Part shown: positions 12,095 to 23,406 of the stretch, in pieces
Layout: each line of letters opens with the position of its first letter
Numbering within the stretch: the stretch's first letter is position 1
Source: Stereocaulon alpinum
Taxonomy: Eukaryota > Ascomycota > Lecanoromycetes > Lecanorales > Stereocaulaceae
Length of the DNA stretch: 64,000 bases
Reading direction: 5' to 3'
Assembly: GCA_018257865.1 (NCBI GenBank)
Contig: JAEUBA010000015.1
Coordinates: 310,001-374,000 of the forward strand
Program-made: the position numbers and the translations under genes
The notes under the pieces: model-generated
What the model was told of the DNA's origin: nothing
The model's input: the letters and a program-made list of their open reading frames with translations, nothing else
The model's database searches: none

Positions 12095-14331
12095 ATGTTT
12101 TAGTATGGCTTTTGGGGGTGGACATGGCTTTTATTTTGGGAGGATTTGTTGCACTTTGCTTGATTATTAACGTTACTCTATGAGCACTCTATGAGCTACC
12201 AGTTGTACATTTAGATTATATAAACTATCACAAAAGCTATTTCGCTGAGCAAGTCAATGAAGTCGATGTGAATACAATAGTACCATACGCTCGAACAGAA
12301 GCATCCCTACCTCAAATTCAATCATTTTAAGCCCATCACGCAAACCACAACCAACCCCTCATCCTGAACCCCCATCTATCCCTAGTCCACCATAGACACT
12401 TCTACACTATTTTACTTATCCATCTCTCACTCCAACATCCACAGCATCTGCATCGATCTTCGAATCTAGAAGCAACCACGTTATGGCTGTAAGCGTCCTC
12501 ACAACACTTGTAATCTTATGTTGATGATTCGATTTCTAGAGAGCGAAAAACCCACCGTACAGGCAGGCTATAACTGTTCAGTGAGGCGCTGCGTCAGGAG
12601 TTGTGAATTTCGATCTTAAGGGGGTAGCATAGCAGTATAGTTAGTTCTATGGGTAGAGGTCTGATTGAAAGTGAGGAAATATTGTTAAATCTCTCGAGGA
12701 AGAGAAATAAGAGGCACACCCGGACGTTCCGGAAGCCCAGCACAAGGCCCAAGAAGGGGGGGTTGGTGCAGATATCTCGCGTGCTGTATTATGGAGTAAG
12801 AGGCTGCGAACTAGGTTCGTGTAGAAGAGGGTTTATGGATTTAGCCCCTGGTGGGAATGTGGTGGTGCTGAGGGTTGAGAGGTGCAGTCTTGATTTCTTA
12901 CGAGAGAGGCTTCGGCTTTCTTCTGTGTTTGATTGTAGCGTAACAGTATAGTGGATCCAATCTCTGACGTGAGAGTGTGCATGCAGCGAGCCCGGCGAAT
13001 ATTGACAGCACATGATGCTTGGAAATGCTACTTCACTTCTGAGACAGTATGCGTTTTGTGGGGGCACATTCTTCAGCCTGATGGAACTCGCTTATGAATC
13101 GACCCGGCCGAGCGGAGCGGCTGTACCTGCTTCACGGAGTCGCCGTCGTCTGCTGCATGAGGACTCGTCTTTGATGATAAGTGGGGGGTTTGACTTCTGA
13201 CTGGAGACAATCGGGTTGCTCACGTCAGCGTTTAGAGCGGTTTCAGATATCCAGGAACTCCCTTGATGTGCATAGTCGTGGGTAGGGAACGCAACTCTGT
13301 CATGCTGTGACGACCCTACCGTTGAATGGAAATAATTCAGTTACTAGAAGTAGAAGATCATTGAGATGTTATTCCGAGTTGACTGCGAATTGAACAGACG
13401 ATGTTGGCCCCCAAAGACTGCAGAGGGCCAAACTGGGTCTTAGCTGACGATCAGCTTGGAATAGGCAGACTACTGCATGAAGGATCCAACCCGGGAGTCT
13501 GGATCAGATCATCCAGCCTTCGGTAGAAATTGCTCAAAGGCTCGAATTGAGCCACTTTCTAAGGTACAATTATCGTTCCTGTCATGGGAAGCCGTGCCGC
13601 TGCATTGTCATTTTTAAGCGTGCCCTGGCGCTGGTGACGCAAGTGATCTGCGACCATTGAATCCTTTATTCCAGCTGTGAAACGGAATTGGATACTTCCA
13701 AGCAGGAGTTCGAACTTACCTTACTCTCGTAGAGGAACCGAGCGCACAGATCTCTTGATAACAGTCATAGTGATAATAATAATAATGATAATAATAATAT
13801 AGATACCAAAAACGTGGCAGCCGTTGTCCAGTGTGGGGATGGTGCCTCCAGAAGAATAATAGGACCTGAACTCATTCCGCATGCCCAACGAGCAGTCTCA
13901 CTGCATCAAAGCGCCAATATCAGGGGTTCAGTGTATGTTTATTGGCTCTTTGGAGTCATTATGGCAGCCAGGGGTGTTTGTAATATGGATTTGGTGGCTG
14001 CCAAGTATCGGGATCAGATGATATCCTCTATTGACCCAAAAGGGCGCAATAATCCTGCTCCCATCGGAAAAATCTAGCACACCAAGTCAACCATCATCAA
14101 CCACGACGCTCATCTTGTCGTACGCCCTCTCCTCATTGTATGCAATCCGCTGGCGGCTACAATCTGAAGCTCAAAGCTTGACCGTTGTAATGGACACTCC
14201 ACGATCGATCACCCCCTTCTCGGGGAGTGGAGGAAGCGAGCGTATGAATCATAATACCCTAGAGCCGACCAACACGACTGTGGAGGGCGGACAAAGTGAG
14301 TACACCTCTCAAGAAGATTCAAAAGGCCTGT
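12095..14331. other. Gene-poor intergenic stretch
   Basis: About 2.2 kb with no supported gene. A start followed by a canonical intron occurs at 12483 (ATGGCT then GTAAGC ... TTTCTAG), but the spliced frame stops after about 16 codons, so I do not call it. An A/T trinucleotide repeat lies at about 13771-13800. An alternative first exon for the next gene (start 14189, donor GTGAGT at 14296) may lie at the end. Confidence 0.4.
13771..13800. repeat. (ATA/ATG) trinucleotide microsatellite
   Basis: A run of TGATAATAATAATAATGATA followed by further ATA units, about 30 bp. Simple repeat, no coding role apparent. Confidence 0.85.
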
Positions 14332-15159
14332 ATGCTGACGGGTGAAGCCTTTCGACCACAGGTCGCATTGCAACTCCCTGCCGGCCCTCGAAGATCCACC
14401 ATTCATGACTATGTCACAGCTCGGGAAGATTCAAAGATGACCGAGCTTGTTGCTGGACGCTCAACGCTCCCTACATCCACCCGTCATCAACGTGATGTGG
14501 TCATGGAAGGTTTATCAGACAGTGTTCGAACGTCGATGAGAGTCCTAGACGGCAGTGTCATTGTCACAGATACCTGTTCTGTCCCGGGCCTTACCAACAC
14601 CACCGCCTCCAGCGCTGCAGAGTCAGTCTCGACCAGCATGGGTTACAGATGCCTCGATCAAAGCAACAAGTACCTCCTGCTAGGCCAAGGTGGTGCCTTG
14701 GAAACACCTCCGCTGCCTTCGCCGCATGCCGTTATCCTGGCTTGCCCGTTCCACTTCCTTGGTTGCCACTGGGAATACAATGGCCAACATGAAGGTCAGT
14801 GGCTGGCACATAGCTTGACACACTTTGAAAAGGAAGATCGGCGTGGAAGGCGTTTGAAGGTTGACCCGCCATCGCACAATTGCTGCCCTTTCTGTGACGA
14901 GGAATTCCGGGCACTAACAGGCAGGTCCAGTTGGAAGGACCGTATGAGCCATGTCAAGTTCCATCATCGACTCGGATGCCGCCTATCCCATAGCCGACCC
15001 GACTTTGCACTGATTGAGTACCTCTGGCAGAATAGTCTCATCGATGCAGGGGTTTATCGGGAGTTGAAACCCAAACAAGGTCTTCCCACTCCACCCTCGT
15101 CAGATGATGGAGACGGGGCGGTCACCGTCTTGAACCAGGGAAGCCGAAGTGAAAGGTGA
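14332..15159 (+). CDS. Zinc-finger protein A of a diverged paralog pair
   Basis: Open frame from ATG 14332 (275 aa). The N-terminal 120 residues are low-complexity. From about residue 120 the conserved core begins: YLLLGQGGAL, then CPFHFLGCHWEY with W..HSLTHF, then CPFCDEEF ... SWKDRM.HVKFHH, then RPDFALIEYLWQNSLID and YRELK. Cys and His spacing fits two C2H2-like fingers (C-x6-C ... H-x3-H and C-x2-C ... H-x4-H). The core aligns through its whole length with the gene at 16479-17360. The start is uncertain: a strong donor GTGAGT at 14296 could join a first exon starting at 14189 (MDTPRSITP) to an acceptor at 14419 in correct phase. Function unknown; nucleic-acid or protein binding is inferred from the fingers only. 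Confidence 0.65.
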   Translation: MLTGEAFRPQVALQLPAGPRRSTIHDYVTAREDSKMTELVAGRSTLPTSTRHQRDVVMEGLSDSVRTSMRVLDGSVIVTDTCSVPGLTNTTASSAAESVSTSMGYRCLDQSNKYLLLGQGGALETPPLPSPHAVILACPFHFLGCHWEYNGQHEGQWLAHSLTHFEKEDRRGRRLKVDPPSHNCCPFCDEEFRALTGRSSWKDRMSHVKFHHRLGCRLSHSRPDFALIEYLWQNSLIDAGVYRELKPKQGLPTPPSSDDGDGAVTVLNQGSRSER

Positions 15160-16478
15160 TGAAAAATCGGGTCCTCATACTGTGGAGAAGACGACAGATG
15201 ATTGACCTTGTCAGCTGATTCGTCAGCCTCGGCCGCCGAAGGAACCGCACGACAGCGTCCACGTACGAAGCATAACCCGCAAGGGTTAATACAGCGTCGC
15301 ACCCCTTAGTATAGACTTGGTGGAGATGCGGCCTTGAGAGTTTCTTTCTAGTGTTTTCACCATCGGCTAGTTTTTTAAGCCACCATGTCAGCAGTCCCCG
15401 AAGGTTCCTGCAGCCTCGTGCAAAGAGCCAACGGCTTTGGTACCTTGCCTTATCGAAGCTAATCAGGCTACGCGAAGTAGCCAGCCACACTCGGAGTCTG
15501 AAACCACTTTCGAGACTATTGTTCACTAACGGCTATTAGTTTTTTTGCGCTCCGAGCCGGTGGTTTGCTGATAAAAAGCTGGTCTTGTTCTTCGTTTTCG
15601 AATTCTAGCGATCTTCTCCATGTACTTAGACAACGGACGTTCTCCACAAAGATGGAGCTGGCCATGTGCTCTACCGCAAGTTCATGCAAATCTCCTAGCC
15701 TTTGCTCCACCGTTGCTCCACCTTTGCTCCACCTTTGCTCCACCTTTAGAGCGGGTTGTTTTCGGATGCAAGCCGGCTGGGGTTCCGACTTTCGCGGGGC
15801 GAGCCTCACCAACCTTAAGGTAGACAAAGCCTAAAAGCCAACGGGCTCCCACGTCATGCAGGGCCTGACCTAAAGAGTTTCTGGCGCTTCCATACGGCAC
15901 CCCATAACGTACTTGCCTTAAGTATCTCGTCCCTATAGACTCTCTTAATCTTTCTTCCGAGAGGAAACACCTGCTCCACAAAAACTTAGGTACAGCCCGC
16001 CAAAAACGATGGCGTAAGAGCTGTCGCTGAGAAGTTTTCCCCGCAAACGCCAGGGTCTAAGTTGTATGGTTTCAAAGCGTTGATGACTGCATCATTATCA
16101 CGAGATGGCACACAGGCAACGTAGGTCGCTTTGTGATGATGGGGCTGGTTCCCGTCTAGGGTTTGCGGGACACCATGCCCCGGAAGGAGGGTAGCTTGCG
16201 CATTCATGCTGCGAATAAAATTCTCCCTAGAACCATTAGCGCTGTTCAGAATGCTTGCGTTCCGCGGCCTCAGAGCTCCCCTAAAGTTCACCGGTCAGCC
16301 ATCCACCTCATCAACCACGAAAGCCAAGTATCGACTTCAGTCGATCAAATAGTACTATTACTTTTTTACGCCGGAGGGCATATAATGCGAGTACCCAAAA
16401 GTCGGAATCTCAAGCTTAGGAGTAGGAGATTAAGGCACCCAGAGTCCACCGACACAAATGAGTACTTCGACTTGCCAG
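15160..16478. other. Spacer between the two zinc-finger paralogs
   Basis: About 1.3 kb. It contains the 11-bp tandem repeat at 15699-15742 and overlapping short frames on the minus strand (15986-16291 is the longest, about 101 codons, with no motif I know). No transposase or LTR features found. Confidence 0.4.
15699..15742. repeat. 11-bp tandem repeat, four units
   Basis: Four consecutive copies of CCTTTGCTCCA, the second with one substitution (CCGTTGCTCCA), followed by a partial unit CCTTTAGA. Because 11 is not a multiple of 3, all three frames repeat, which creates spurious open frames around it. Confidence 0.92.
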
Positions 16479-17360
16479 ATGGCGCGGGGTGACCAAGGTG
16501 AGCTCGTTCGATGCTGACTTGCACCCGCGCTCACAAGTGCAGCTCCTCAAAATCCAGAGGAGAGACGCAGATGCATCAAACCCACGATACCCGCCGTCCT
16601 CAAATATGTTGGCCGCCGCGACGATGACCCTCGTCCACAAAACATTTTGGCAAAGCTGTCAACGCTCCCAGATGCCGAGAAGCATCAAGCTGATGACTTC
16701 TATGGCCAGTCCGCACAGAGTATCGGAACGTCGAGGATTCCGGCAGGTAGCGAGTTCCCTGATCGTGGCTCTATTCCGTGCATGTCCGATGCTACCAGCT
16801 CTGGCTACTGTGAGTCACCTGCATCGGATCAGGGCAAAAGAGGGTTGGAGAGAAAACTGAATATCATGCTCCTAGGTCGAGAAGGAGCATTGCGGCCGAC
16901 GCTTCCTGGGACCTCGTCCTGTCCTTGTCCATTTCGTTTCAAGGGTTGCCCGATGGAATTCCATATGGACCAGGTGGACGACTGGTACAAACATAGCTTG
17001 ACCCATTTCCATATACCTGGAAAGCGTCCTCGAAACGCAAGCCCGCCGACATCATGTCAGTGCCCGTTCTGTGAGCAAACGTTCTCAGCTTCGACTGGAG
17101 CAGAATGCTGGAAAAAGCGAATGGAACACGTCGCGTGGCACCATCATGCCGGCCGTAGTCTATCAGATGCTAGGCTCGACTTCACACTCGTTGAGTATCT
17201 TTGGGAGAAGGGTCTAATGGACGTGGTTGTTTATCGGGACTTGAAAGCAAAGGCCGCTCTAACTCCACCAGCGTCGCCAGGCTCGGGGGGAACGCTACCA
17301 AATGACACAGCTTTCTCTGTTCTTCATGAAGCAACCCCAGCAAGGGTCAAGAAAATGTGA
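16479..17360 (+). CDS. Zinc-finger protein B of a diverged paralog pair
   Basis: Two exons, 16479-16497 and 16543-17360 (45-bp intron, GTGAGC donor, GCTGAC branch, GTGCAG acceptor), 278 aa. The short first exon encodes MARGDQ and the join restores an open frame. The core parallels paralog A: MLLGREGAL, CPFRFKGCPMEF, W.KHSLTHF, CPFCEQTF, CWKKRMEHVAWHHH, LDFTLVEYLWEKGLMD, YRDLK. Zinc ligands are kept in both proteins while linkers and termini differ, which indicates an old tandem duplication under constraint on the fingers. A further open frame (17357-17704) starts at the stop codon and may be a 3' exon or noise. Function unknown. Confidence 0.7.
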
Positions 17361-20317
17361 TCTCCTCACGACTTAGTGTTGTGTCATCGCAATCGGCGGT
17401 CCAGAAGCGCGTACCGTTTCGACAGACGTTATCACGGGCCGCTGTGTCGAACGAGATTGCGATGGCAAGATTGTATGGACCAGATATCACAGACCAAAGT
17501 TTCATCATTTATAAGGAGCTGCAGTTAAGGATGCGTCACCACTCAGTGGCGATGAACCGTTTTGCCACTCGCCTCATCTTGTCTGAGCAACCACTCGAGT
17601 GGATCGCCACCACCGGGAAAGCTGTCGTACAAAAGCTGATCTTGGTGCGCGCAGTCCCATGGATGGTTGGGATGTGGTTGAAAAATTTCTTTTTGATATC
17701 TTAATTTGGAAGTTGGTTCCGAGGGTCGTTAGCTCAAGACTCAGCCTCCAGACGAGTCATTCCATACGGACTTCACCGGCCGAACAAATCTATACTCACC
17801 TCGCCTGCGTTTTAACTATAACATATTGTATTCTCTTCCTCTCTCATATAGCTGCTGATCATTGATAATGACTTTCACTACCACCTACTCCTGGTAGCCC
17901 TAACCCCTTGGTCTCTCGCTTTACCTACCTAAAAGTCGCGATCTTTTCCGAGGCTGTCGGCTTTTCTAATTAGTTGCTTCACCCTTCGACATGATCAACA
18001 TACTCAACTTGCTTCCTCTGACAGTCCATGTCTGCAGCAAGGCTCAGAACCGTAACGCAACTAAGCGTCGTTATTTGTCAGTCCTGTTATGCGCGACCAG
18101 GGGCAATGTCTATGCCTCGCAACAAGCCTCGCCCTACCCCTGAGACCCGTCTATTCGAATGCTTCATGTCCTTCTTCTCGTTTTAGAGCATCAAACATGC
18201 CGCTTTGGCTATTCTTTTGGTCCCTCGCATATCTTTCGTCTGCAAAGGTGCCCAAAGCGTTCCGATGAGCCTTTCAAGGGATGTTCTTTCGACAGTCTTT
18301 CTCGTAAGATCGATGGTCAAAGCAGCCATGCAATTTCGCCCTGACTCCAAGTAATTTTGACCAGTACGGACTATTGGTCCTAGTGCTCACAGAACTCTAA
18401 ATTCATTCTCGTAATCCAAGGCTTGAACTTCGAAGTTGGTCTCGTACAGAAATACCGATAGGACGGGGAGGAAAGGTTCCTCTAATTGACGACGCTTCAC
18501 GCGCTGCCAACTAAGGAGCAAAGAAAGCGTTCTCACCACAAAGTCACAATTCATCCGATGTGATTACCTAAGAAGCTCCAATAACCAAGAGGGACAGCTC
18601 TACTAGTATACGTTTCCAACCAGGCAACTCTTCCAAGTGAGATCCCTTGCTCCTATGTACACAGCCACCACCACGGAATCTTACTCCCGCAAGCACGGTC
18701 CAGCCCAGAACTCTGAGGACGGCCGTCTCCATAGCTCCAGTGATTGATTCGTCACGGGTGTACGTGGTCATAGGTAGCTTGTATTGTCTACGGCAGAACA
18801 CGCACATTCTCTGCGAACGCCAATCAACGACCCTCCTCCTCTTTCTAAATGCTCTCATTGGCTTCAAACGGTGAGCGATAGCACACAAGAGCGCTACTAG
18901 ACTCGTGATCAAATTTTCAAGGAGGGGTCGTCGGCATACACTAAAGCTAAGGAAGTACTAGGATGAAGCTGCCTTGGTATAGCCGTTGAAACACAATCGT
19001 TGTGTCAGACTACGCCGTACCCCTACAAGCTTATGCAGCTATTTCGGCACGTCACATACTTTATGGTATCACAATTTTCCTTGCATCGAGATTGATAGAT
19101 CACTAATTCTGCTGCTAGCGAGGACGAGACCTATACTAACGCCGATCTGAGGGATTTGTGCTTAACGACGCGCCTATCAACTGTATACACCGTCCCACGG
19201 ACAACTAAATCTGCAGCTACCAACAGTATACAACATCCCAAGATCAACGGTCTCAATGGGAACACTTCATTGACATAGGTGTCATAGTCGTGTCCACGAT
19301 ACTCAGGACTGAACCCACGCTATCACAATCGTACGGAACCGTACGGAACCGTCCGGAAGAGTTCCAGGCACAAAGTATGGGCTGTTCTCGGGCAAGAAAA
19401 TTTGACACTTGTATCCTGGTTGGTCCACACTATCGCCTACGATGCCCACACTGTCATGACCATACAGGGCCGTCCGAGGGTGTACTTGGCATAGGATTGG
19501 GGCGCTCTTTTTGGCAACAGACATAGAAAGAGAACGCTTGAGTGACATATATACCGTGACTGAGTCTACACCATCGCCCACAAATCCCACACCCTTACAA
19601 CCATACAAAACCATCCGAGGGACTCCCTAGCACAGGATAGGGGTGGTCATTTAGCAAGAGACACAGGAAGGCATGCTGGAGACACAGGTCTCATATCCGA
19701 GTCTACACTATCGCCCACGAAGCCTACGCCGTCATGATCATTCGGAATGTCCGAGGGGGCGCCTGGCTCAGAATAGGAGTGGTCATTTTAGTAAGAGACA
19801 TAGGAAGAGCCAGGGAGTCATACTGGTGCAGGACCGTTGGGAAGGGTGCCTGGTAAAGGATACAGAAGCATCCTTGCGGATAAATACAGAAAAGCAGATG
19901 GGGAGTCATGATGATGCACGATCTTTAGAAGAGTACCTGGCACAGAATAAGGGTGGCCGTTAGGCAAGAGGTATAGAAGGAGATAGAGAGTCATATTGAT
20001 ACAGGAACATTGGGAGGGGTGCCTGGCACAGAGTATGGGAGGGATTCTGTGGTAAGGGATATAGTAAGAGTCAGGGGAACATGATTGCAAGGGACATCGC
20101 CGTGAGTGGGCTTATGGAAGGATTTGAGAGCTGGAAGATATGGAATTTGATACCCAGGGCAGGGTTTTAGAGCCAGTGCGTGCTCGATGTCGGATCCAAT
20201 CTTATGGCTTTCTGCCTGGATTACCACAGCAATAGTTGCCCGCAAGCTCTCGTGAAGGGCATGTAATGGACTATTTTGAACGCCATGCTATGCTCCCCGC
20301 ACTCTCTTCGACACTAT
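17361..20317. other. Gene-poor region with degenerate minisatellite
   Basis: About 3 kb without a supported gene. 17357-17704 is open for 115 codons with no motif; 18568-18912 (minus) is open for 114 codons with no motif. The main structure is the degenerate tandem array at 19361-20105. Confidence 0.4.
19331..20105. repeat. Degenerate minisatellite with about 137-bp and 87-bp units
   Basis: The landmark CCTGGCACAGAATA (with variants) recurs at about 19363, 19483, 19625, 19761, 19848, 19934 and 20021. The first three intervals are about 120-140 bp, the last three 86-87 bp. Each unit continues with a version of GGGGTGGTCATTT, GCAAGAGACATAGGAAGAG and GAGTCATA. Long units carry about 50 extra bases built on GAGTCTACACTATCGCCCAC ... 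GTCATGA. Upstream at 19331 a 10-bp motif GTACGGAACC is itself repeated. No long reading frame follows the periodicity. Confidence 0.8.
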
Positions 20318-21278
20318 TTAAACCCCCTCCATCAACTCAACAGGCGGCCTCGCCGTCTTCGTCATCCCCACCCCCCTCTCCCTCTCCCTCTCCCTCCCAG
20401 GACTCTCCTCCCCCTCCTCCCCATCAGCCGTAGTATCAACAACCATAACCTTCGGCAAATCCTCCCGGTCCCCATGAACCCTCGGATGATAAACACACAG
20501 ACTCCCACTTCTCCTCCTCGCTTTCCTCTCCTTCCCCTCTATACCCCCCCACGCGTTTCCCAACCCCAACTCCTCCCTCTCCTCCTCACTCATACCCCCA
20601 ACTTCACTGCCGGCTTCAGAAACGTCGCTCCCGCCAACCCCCGCCAGCGCCCTCTTCAAATCCTCAGCAATAACATCCCGATTCGGCGCCCCCTCCTCCC
20701 GACTCTCCCACCCACAAGGCGGACTAGGCGGCGGACTGATAAATAGCAGCTTCCCCAAGCTCGGCGCCTTGAGATGCTGATCCGCTGCCCCCTCTTCCCC
20801 TACAATGGGTGTTGGTTCGCCGAAATAGATTCTTACGGGATCGGTGTCTGAGGGGGTGAGGGGGTGGTTGGTTTGGGAGAGGAAGTGGCGCATGGAGATT
20901 GCGGCGGCGGCGGTGGGGTAGGAGACTATTATTCTGTGGAGGGAGCGGAGGGGGGAGAAGGAGTTTAGGGGTGTCGGGGTGGAGAGGAGGGTGCGGATTT
21001 TTTGGAGGGTGGTGGGGTGGAAGGTTGTGGGGGAGTTGAGGTTCTGTGAGGGGGTGTTAGTCGAGGGTTGGTATAGAGGGGATTTGGGGGAGGGGAGGGG
21101 GGCGGCATACGGTTATTAGGAGGGTGTTGGATGGTGGGTGCGGTGTTATTAGGGGTGGTATGGTGGAGAGGTCGAGAGATAGTGGTGTTCGTGTGCCTTC
21201 TGATGTTAGGTCGGATATGGGTCCTGAGGACGGAGAGACTGGTGGCGACATTTCTATTGATCGATTGCGGGCGTGCAT
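20318..21278 (-). CDS. Calcipressin (regulator of calcineurin, RCAN family)
   Basis: Exons 21278-21111 and 21043-20318 (67-bp intron) give 297 aa. The N-terminal RRM-like fold begins across the intron (NTLLIT/NLNSP) and runs through FSPLRSLHRIIVSYPTAAAAISM and DPVRIYFGEPTPI. The family signature follows: LKAPSLGKLLFISPPPSPPCGWESREEGAPN, where the SPPPSPP segment is the phosphorylated calcineurin-binding motif. Calcipressins bind calcineurin and modulate calcium-dependent stress and growth signalling. I chose ATG 21278 because no ATG occurs upstream in the open frame. The coding strand changes from C-rich in the 5' half to G-rich in the 3' half; the C-terminal 150 residues are a low-complexity Glu/Gly/Arg tail unlike the compact animal proteins. 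Confidence 0.9.
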
Positions 21279-21965
21279 GGCTTGTGGTGTATATTTCGAT
21301 GGCACAGATGGTTACTATTAAGTATAAGGGCCATGTGTAGGTTTTATAGGAAAGTAAATGGCGGAGCGGAGGTCAGCGGTTGCGTGTGATCATCTCGCGC
21401 TTTGTGGATGTTCGATATCTATCGAGGGTGGCGCAGCAAGCCGACAAGTAGATTCTCGAACCGCCGAGGCCGCGAGGTGGGATTTTCATCATTGGGTTTG
21501 CTCAGCCATGTACACCGACCTAGGCTGGCAGTTTTTGATTCACCGTGTAAAGGCAGTTGGCAAGCCTCCGTTCTTGGGAAATGGCAGTGTTGGTGGGATT
21601 TAAGACATTGTTGAGGTTAAAAGATGGAGGCAATAGGCAGCATGGAAAGTACTGTGATGAGCCGCAATGCGCAATCTTGCGAACGTCAGGTTTTCCATAA
21701 TCTATCATCTATATTCTTTTGGTATGCCTTGATCATTTATAAATGTGGTCGTTAATGCGCCCTGCTTATCATCGCGAAGTCCGTGGACCACGCTCAGGTT
21801 CCAGTGAAGGCTCCATACTCCTCATGCCTTCTGCCCTTCGTGCGATAGACCTTGACCTCTTGCACGAGGCCTCATAAAGCCTGCAGCACTACCACTGCAA
21901 GGCTTAATCGTGTGTTTCAGTCCTGCTGCCCAGCTGACTTGTAACCCTCTCTTCTCGACCAGTAG
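21279..21965. other. Intergenic between calcipressin start and phosphatase end
   Basis: About 690 bp. Contains the calcipressin promoter (minus-strand gene) and the 3' end of the HAD phosphatase gene. No supported gene. Confidence 0.4.
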
Positions 21966-22659
21966 TCATGTTTCCTTCTCTTCCCTACCATTCTGTCTCC
22001 TCCACTCCCTAATCCCTCGATCCACCTCTCCCCTCGTCACCCCGTCCCTGACCAGACACATCACCACCCCAAGGGATTCCACATTCTTGTTCCGCACCTC
22101 ATCATCGAAGAACAACATCTCCTCATACGCGACCCCACTACTCTTATTGATCTTGCTGAAATGCTGCTTCTTGTCCCCCGGGAAAATCTGCATGTAGTCG
22201 AAATAATCTAGCGCACGTTTTCCCGTTGGTTTTATAGTTAACTGCTTTAGCAGTGTATGCGCGAGGTCAGGCGTATGGGTCCGGGAGGCTGCGCCGAGAA
22301 GGAGGGGTGGGGAGAGGGATTTGGCGGCGAAGAGGATGGAGGGGACGTCTCGGTAGAATGTGAAGGACTCGCCCCAGCTGTAGATTGATTTAGTCGATAT
22401 ATGGAGGGGAGATGGTGGTGTAGAGTCTGTTGCGACAATGGGCATGGGTGGCGTACCGATCTACGGACTTTGCACCGTTATCTTTTGCTTTGAGTGGGGG
22501 CGAGACGTGTGTATCTATCCAGAAGGGCCACAATGTGTAGTCGAGATCGAATACGACCATTTTTGGAAGAGGGAGGCCGTCGGTGAATGTTTGGGGTGCG
22601 ACGACTTGCTCTGTCATGGAACTGGTGTCTGATGCTTGGGACGTTGTCTTCTTAACCAT
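21966..22659 (-). CDS. MDP-1 type HAD phosphatase
   Basis: Exons 22659-22457 and 22377-21966 (79-bp intron, branch CGACTAAAT) give 204 aa. HAD motif I is VVFDLDYTLWPFWIDTH with the two catalytic Asp residues. Further family blocks are ESFTFYRDVPSIL, ASRTHTPDLAHTLLK (motif II region), KALDYFDY-like RALDYFDYMQIFPGDKKQHF (Lys motif III) and MLFFDDEVRNKNVESLGV (motif IV), ending VMCLVRDGVTRGEVDRGIREWRRQ. The family dephosphorylates phosphotyrosine or sugar phosphates with Mg2+. The start is chosen at MVKKTTS because it gives the usual length of about 165-205 aa. The frame stays open upstream to ATG 22764 and ATG 22914 and would add a strongly hydrophobic segment. Confidence 0.88.
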
Positions 22660-23406
22660 GTTGGCGGCGAGAACGAGAAGAAAGATGAGTAGTAAAAGCG
22701 CTAATCTAAGCAAAGAGCGATTCAGTAGAAATTGCGTTACTTGGCGAGATTTGTCTATCGTCATGTATTGATAGATGGAGAAATTGTCGTTCCTGGCTAG
22801 AAGAAAACATGGATGCATGATGACGCAGCTGACCAGGGTCTCTAGCGCTGGAATGTTAGCACGCTTGTTAGGGACACTTGGTAACTTCATGTTTTCAGGG
22901 GCGGAGACCCCCATAAGCGAGCACTGCTAAGAGAGCCCCTAGAGTATAGTCAGCGCCTAATCAACGGGATCTGTTCGGTTGACTCTGGGGCATGCGTTCT
23001 GGGTTGCCGTCCCATGAAGTTGGGGTGTCCTTGACCGAGCCTAAAAAGGCATATTCGGCACAACCCCAGCCTCGACGCAATCCCATTCCTCAGCGTACAG
23101 GTTTGGCAAAAAATGCGAAGTGTCAAAGGAATGCCTGTATGAGGTGCGTTGAGTCTGTGACTGATATGTGCGTGACATGTAGGCTCAACACGGTATCCAT
23201 CATGATTGGATATACTTTTGCATTCTCAGAACTGGTCCTCACACATGCTTACTCCGATAATACTTCTATCATTCCTATTCGCATTCTCGAGACTGTTTTT
23301 CATAGAGGCTGCCGTGACCTTGCCCCCTGTCATCTCCCTCAAGACTTTTCAATATCCTCATTCACCCTCTGTATTTACCCCCTTATACTTCTCATCTCAT
23401 TCTCGA
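22660..23406. other. 5' flank of the HAD phosphatase and 3' flank of the LRR gene
   Basis: About 750 bp. The in-frame phosphatase extension occupies 22660-22914. The rest has overlapping short frames only; no gene supported. Confidence 0.4.

Noticed and set aside
12483..12600. Small gene with a canonical intron just after ATGGCT
   Set aside because: Spliced frame stops after 16 codons; no downstream intron restores a longer frame.
13700..13725. GA-GTTCGAAC sequence resembling a tRNA B box
   Set aside because: No stem pairs around it and no upstream A box.
15516..15827. 103-codon minus-strand frame across the 11-bp repeat (VEQRWSKGGA-type repeats)
   Set aside because: Open only because the 11-bp unit repeats in every frame; no start context, motif or homolog seen.
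15986..16291. 101-codon minus-strand frame in the zinc-finger spacer, possible transposon remnant
   Set aside because: No reverse transcriptase, integrase or transposase motif and no terminal repeats or target duplications found.
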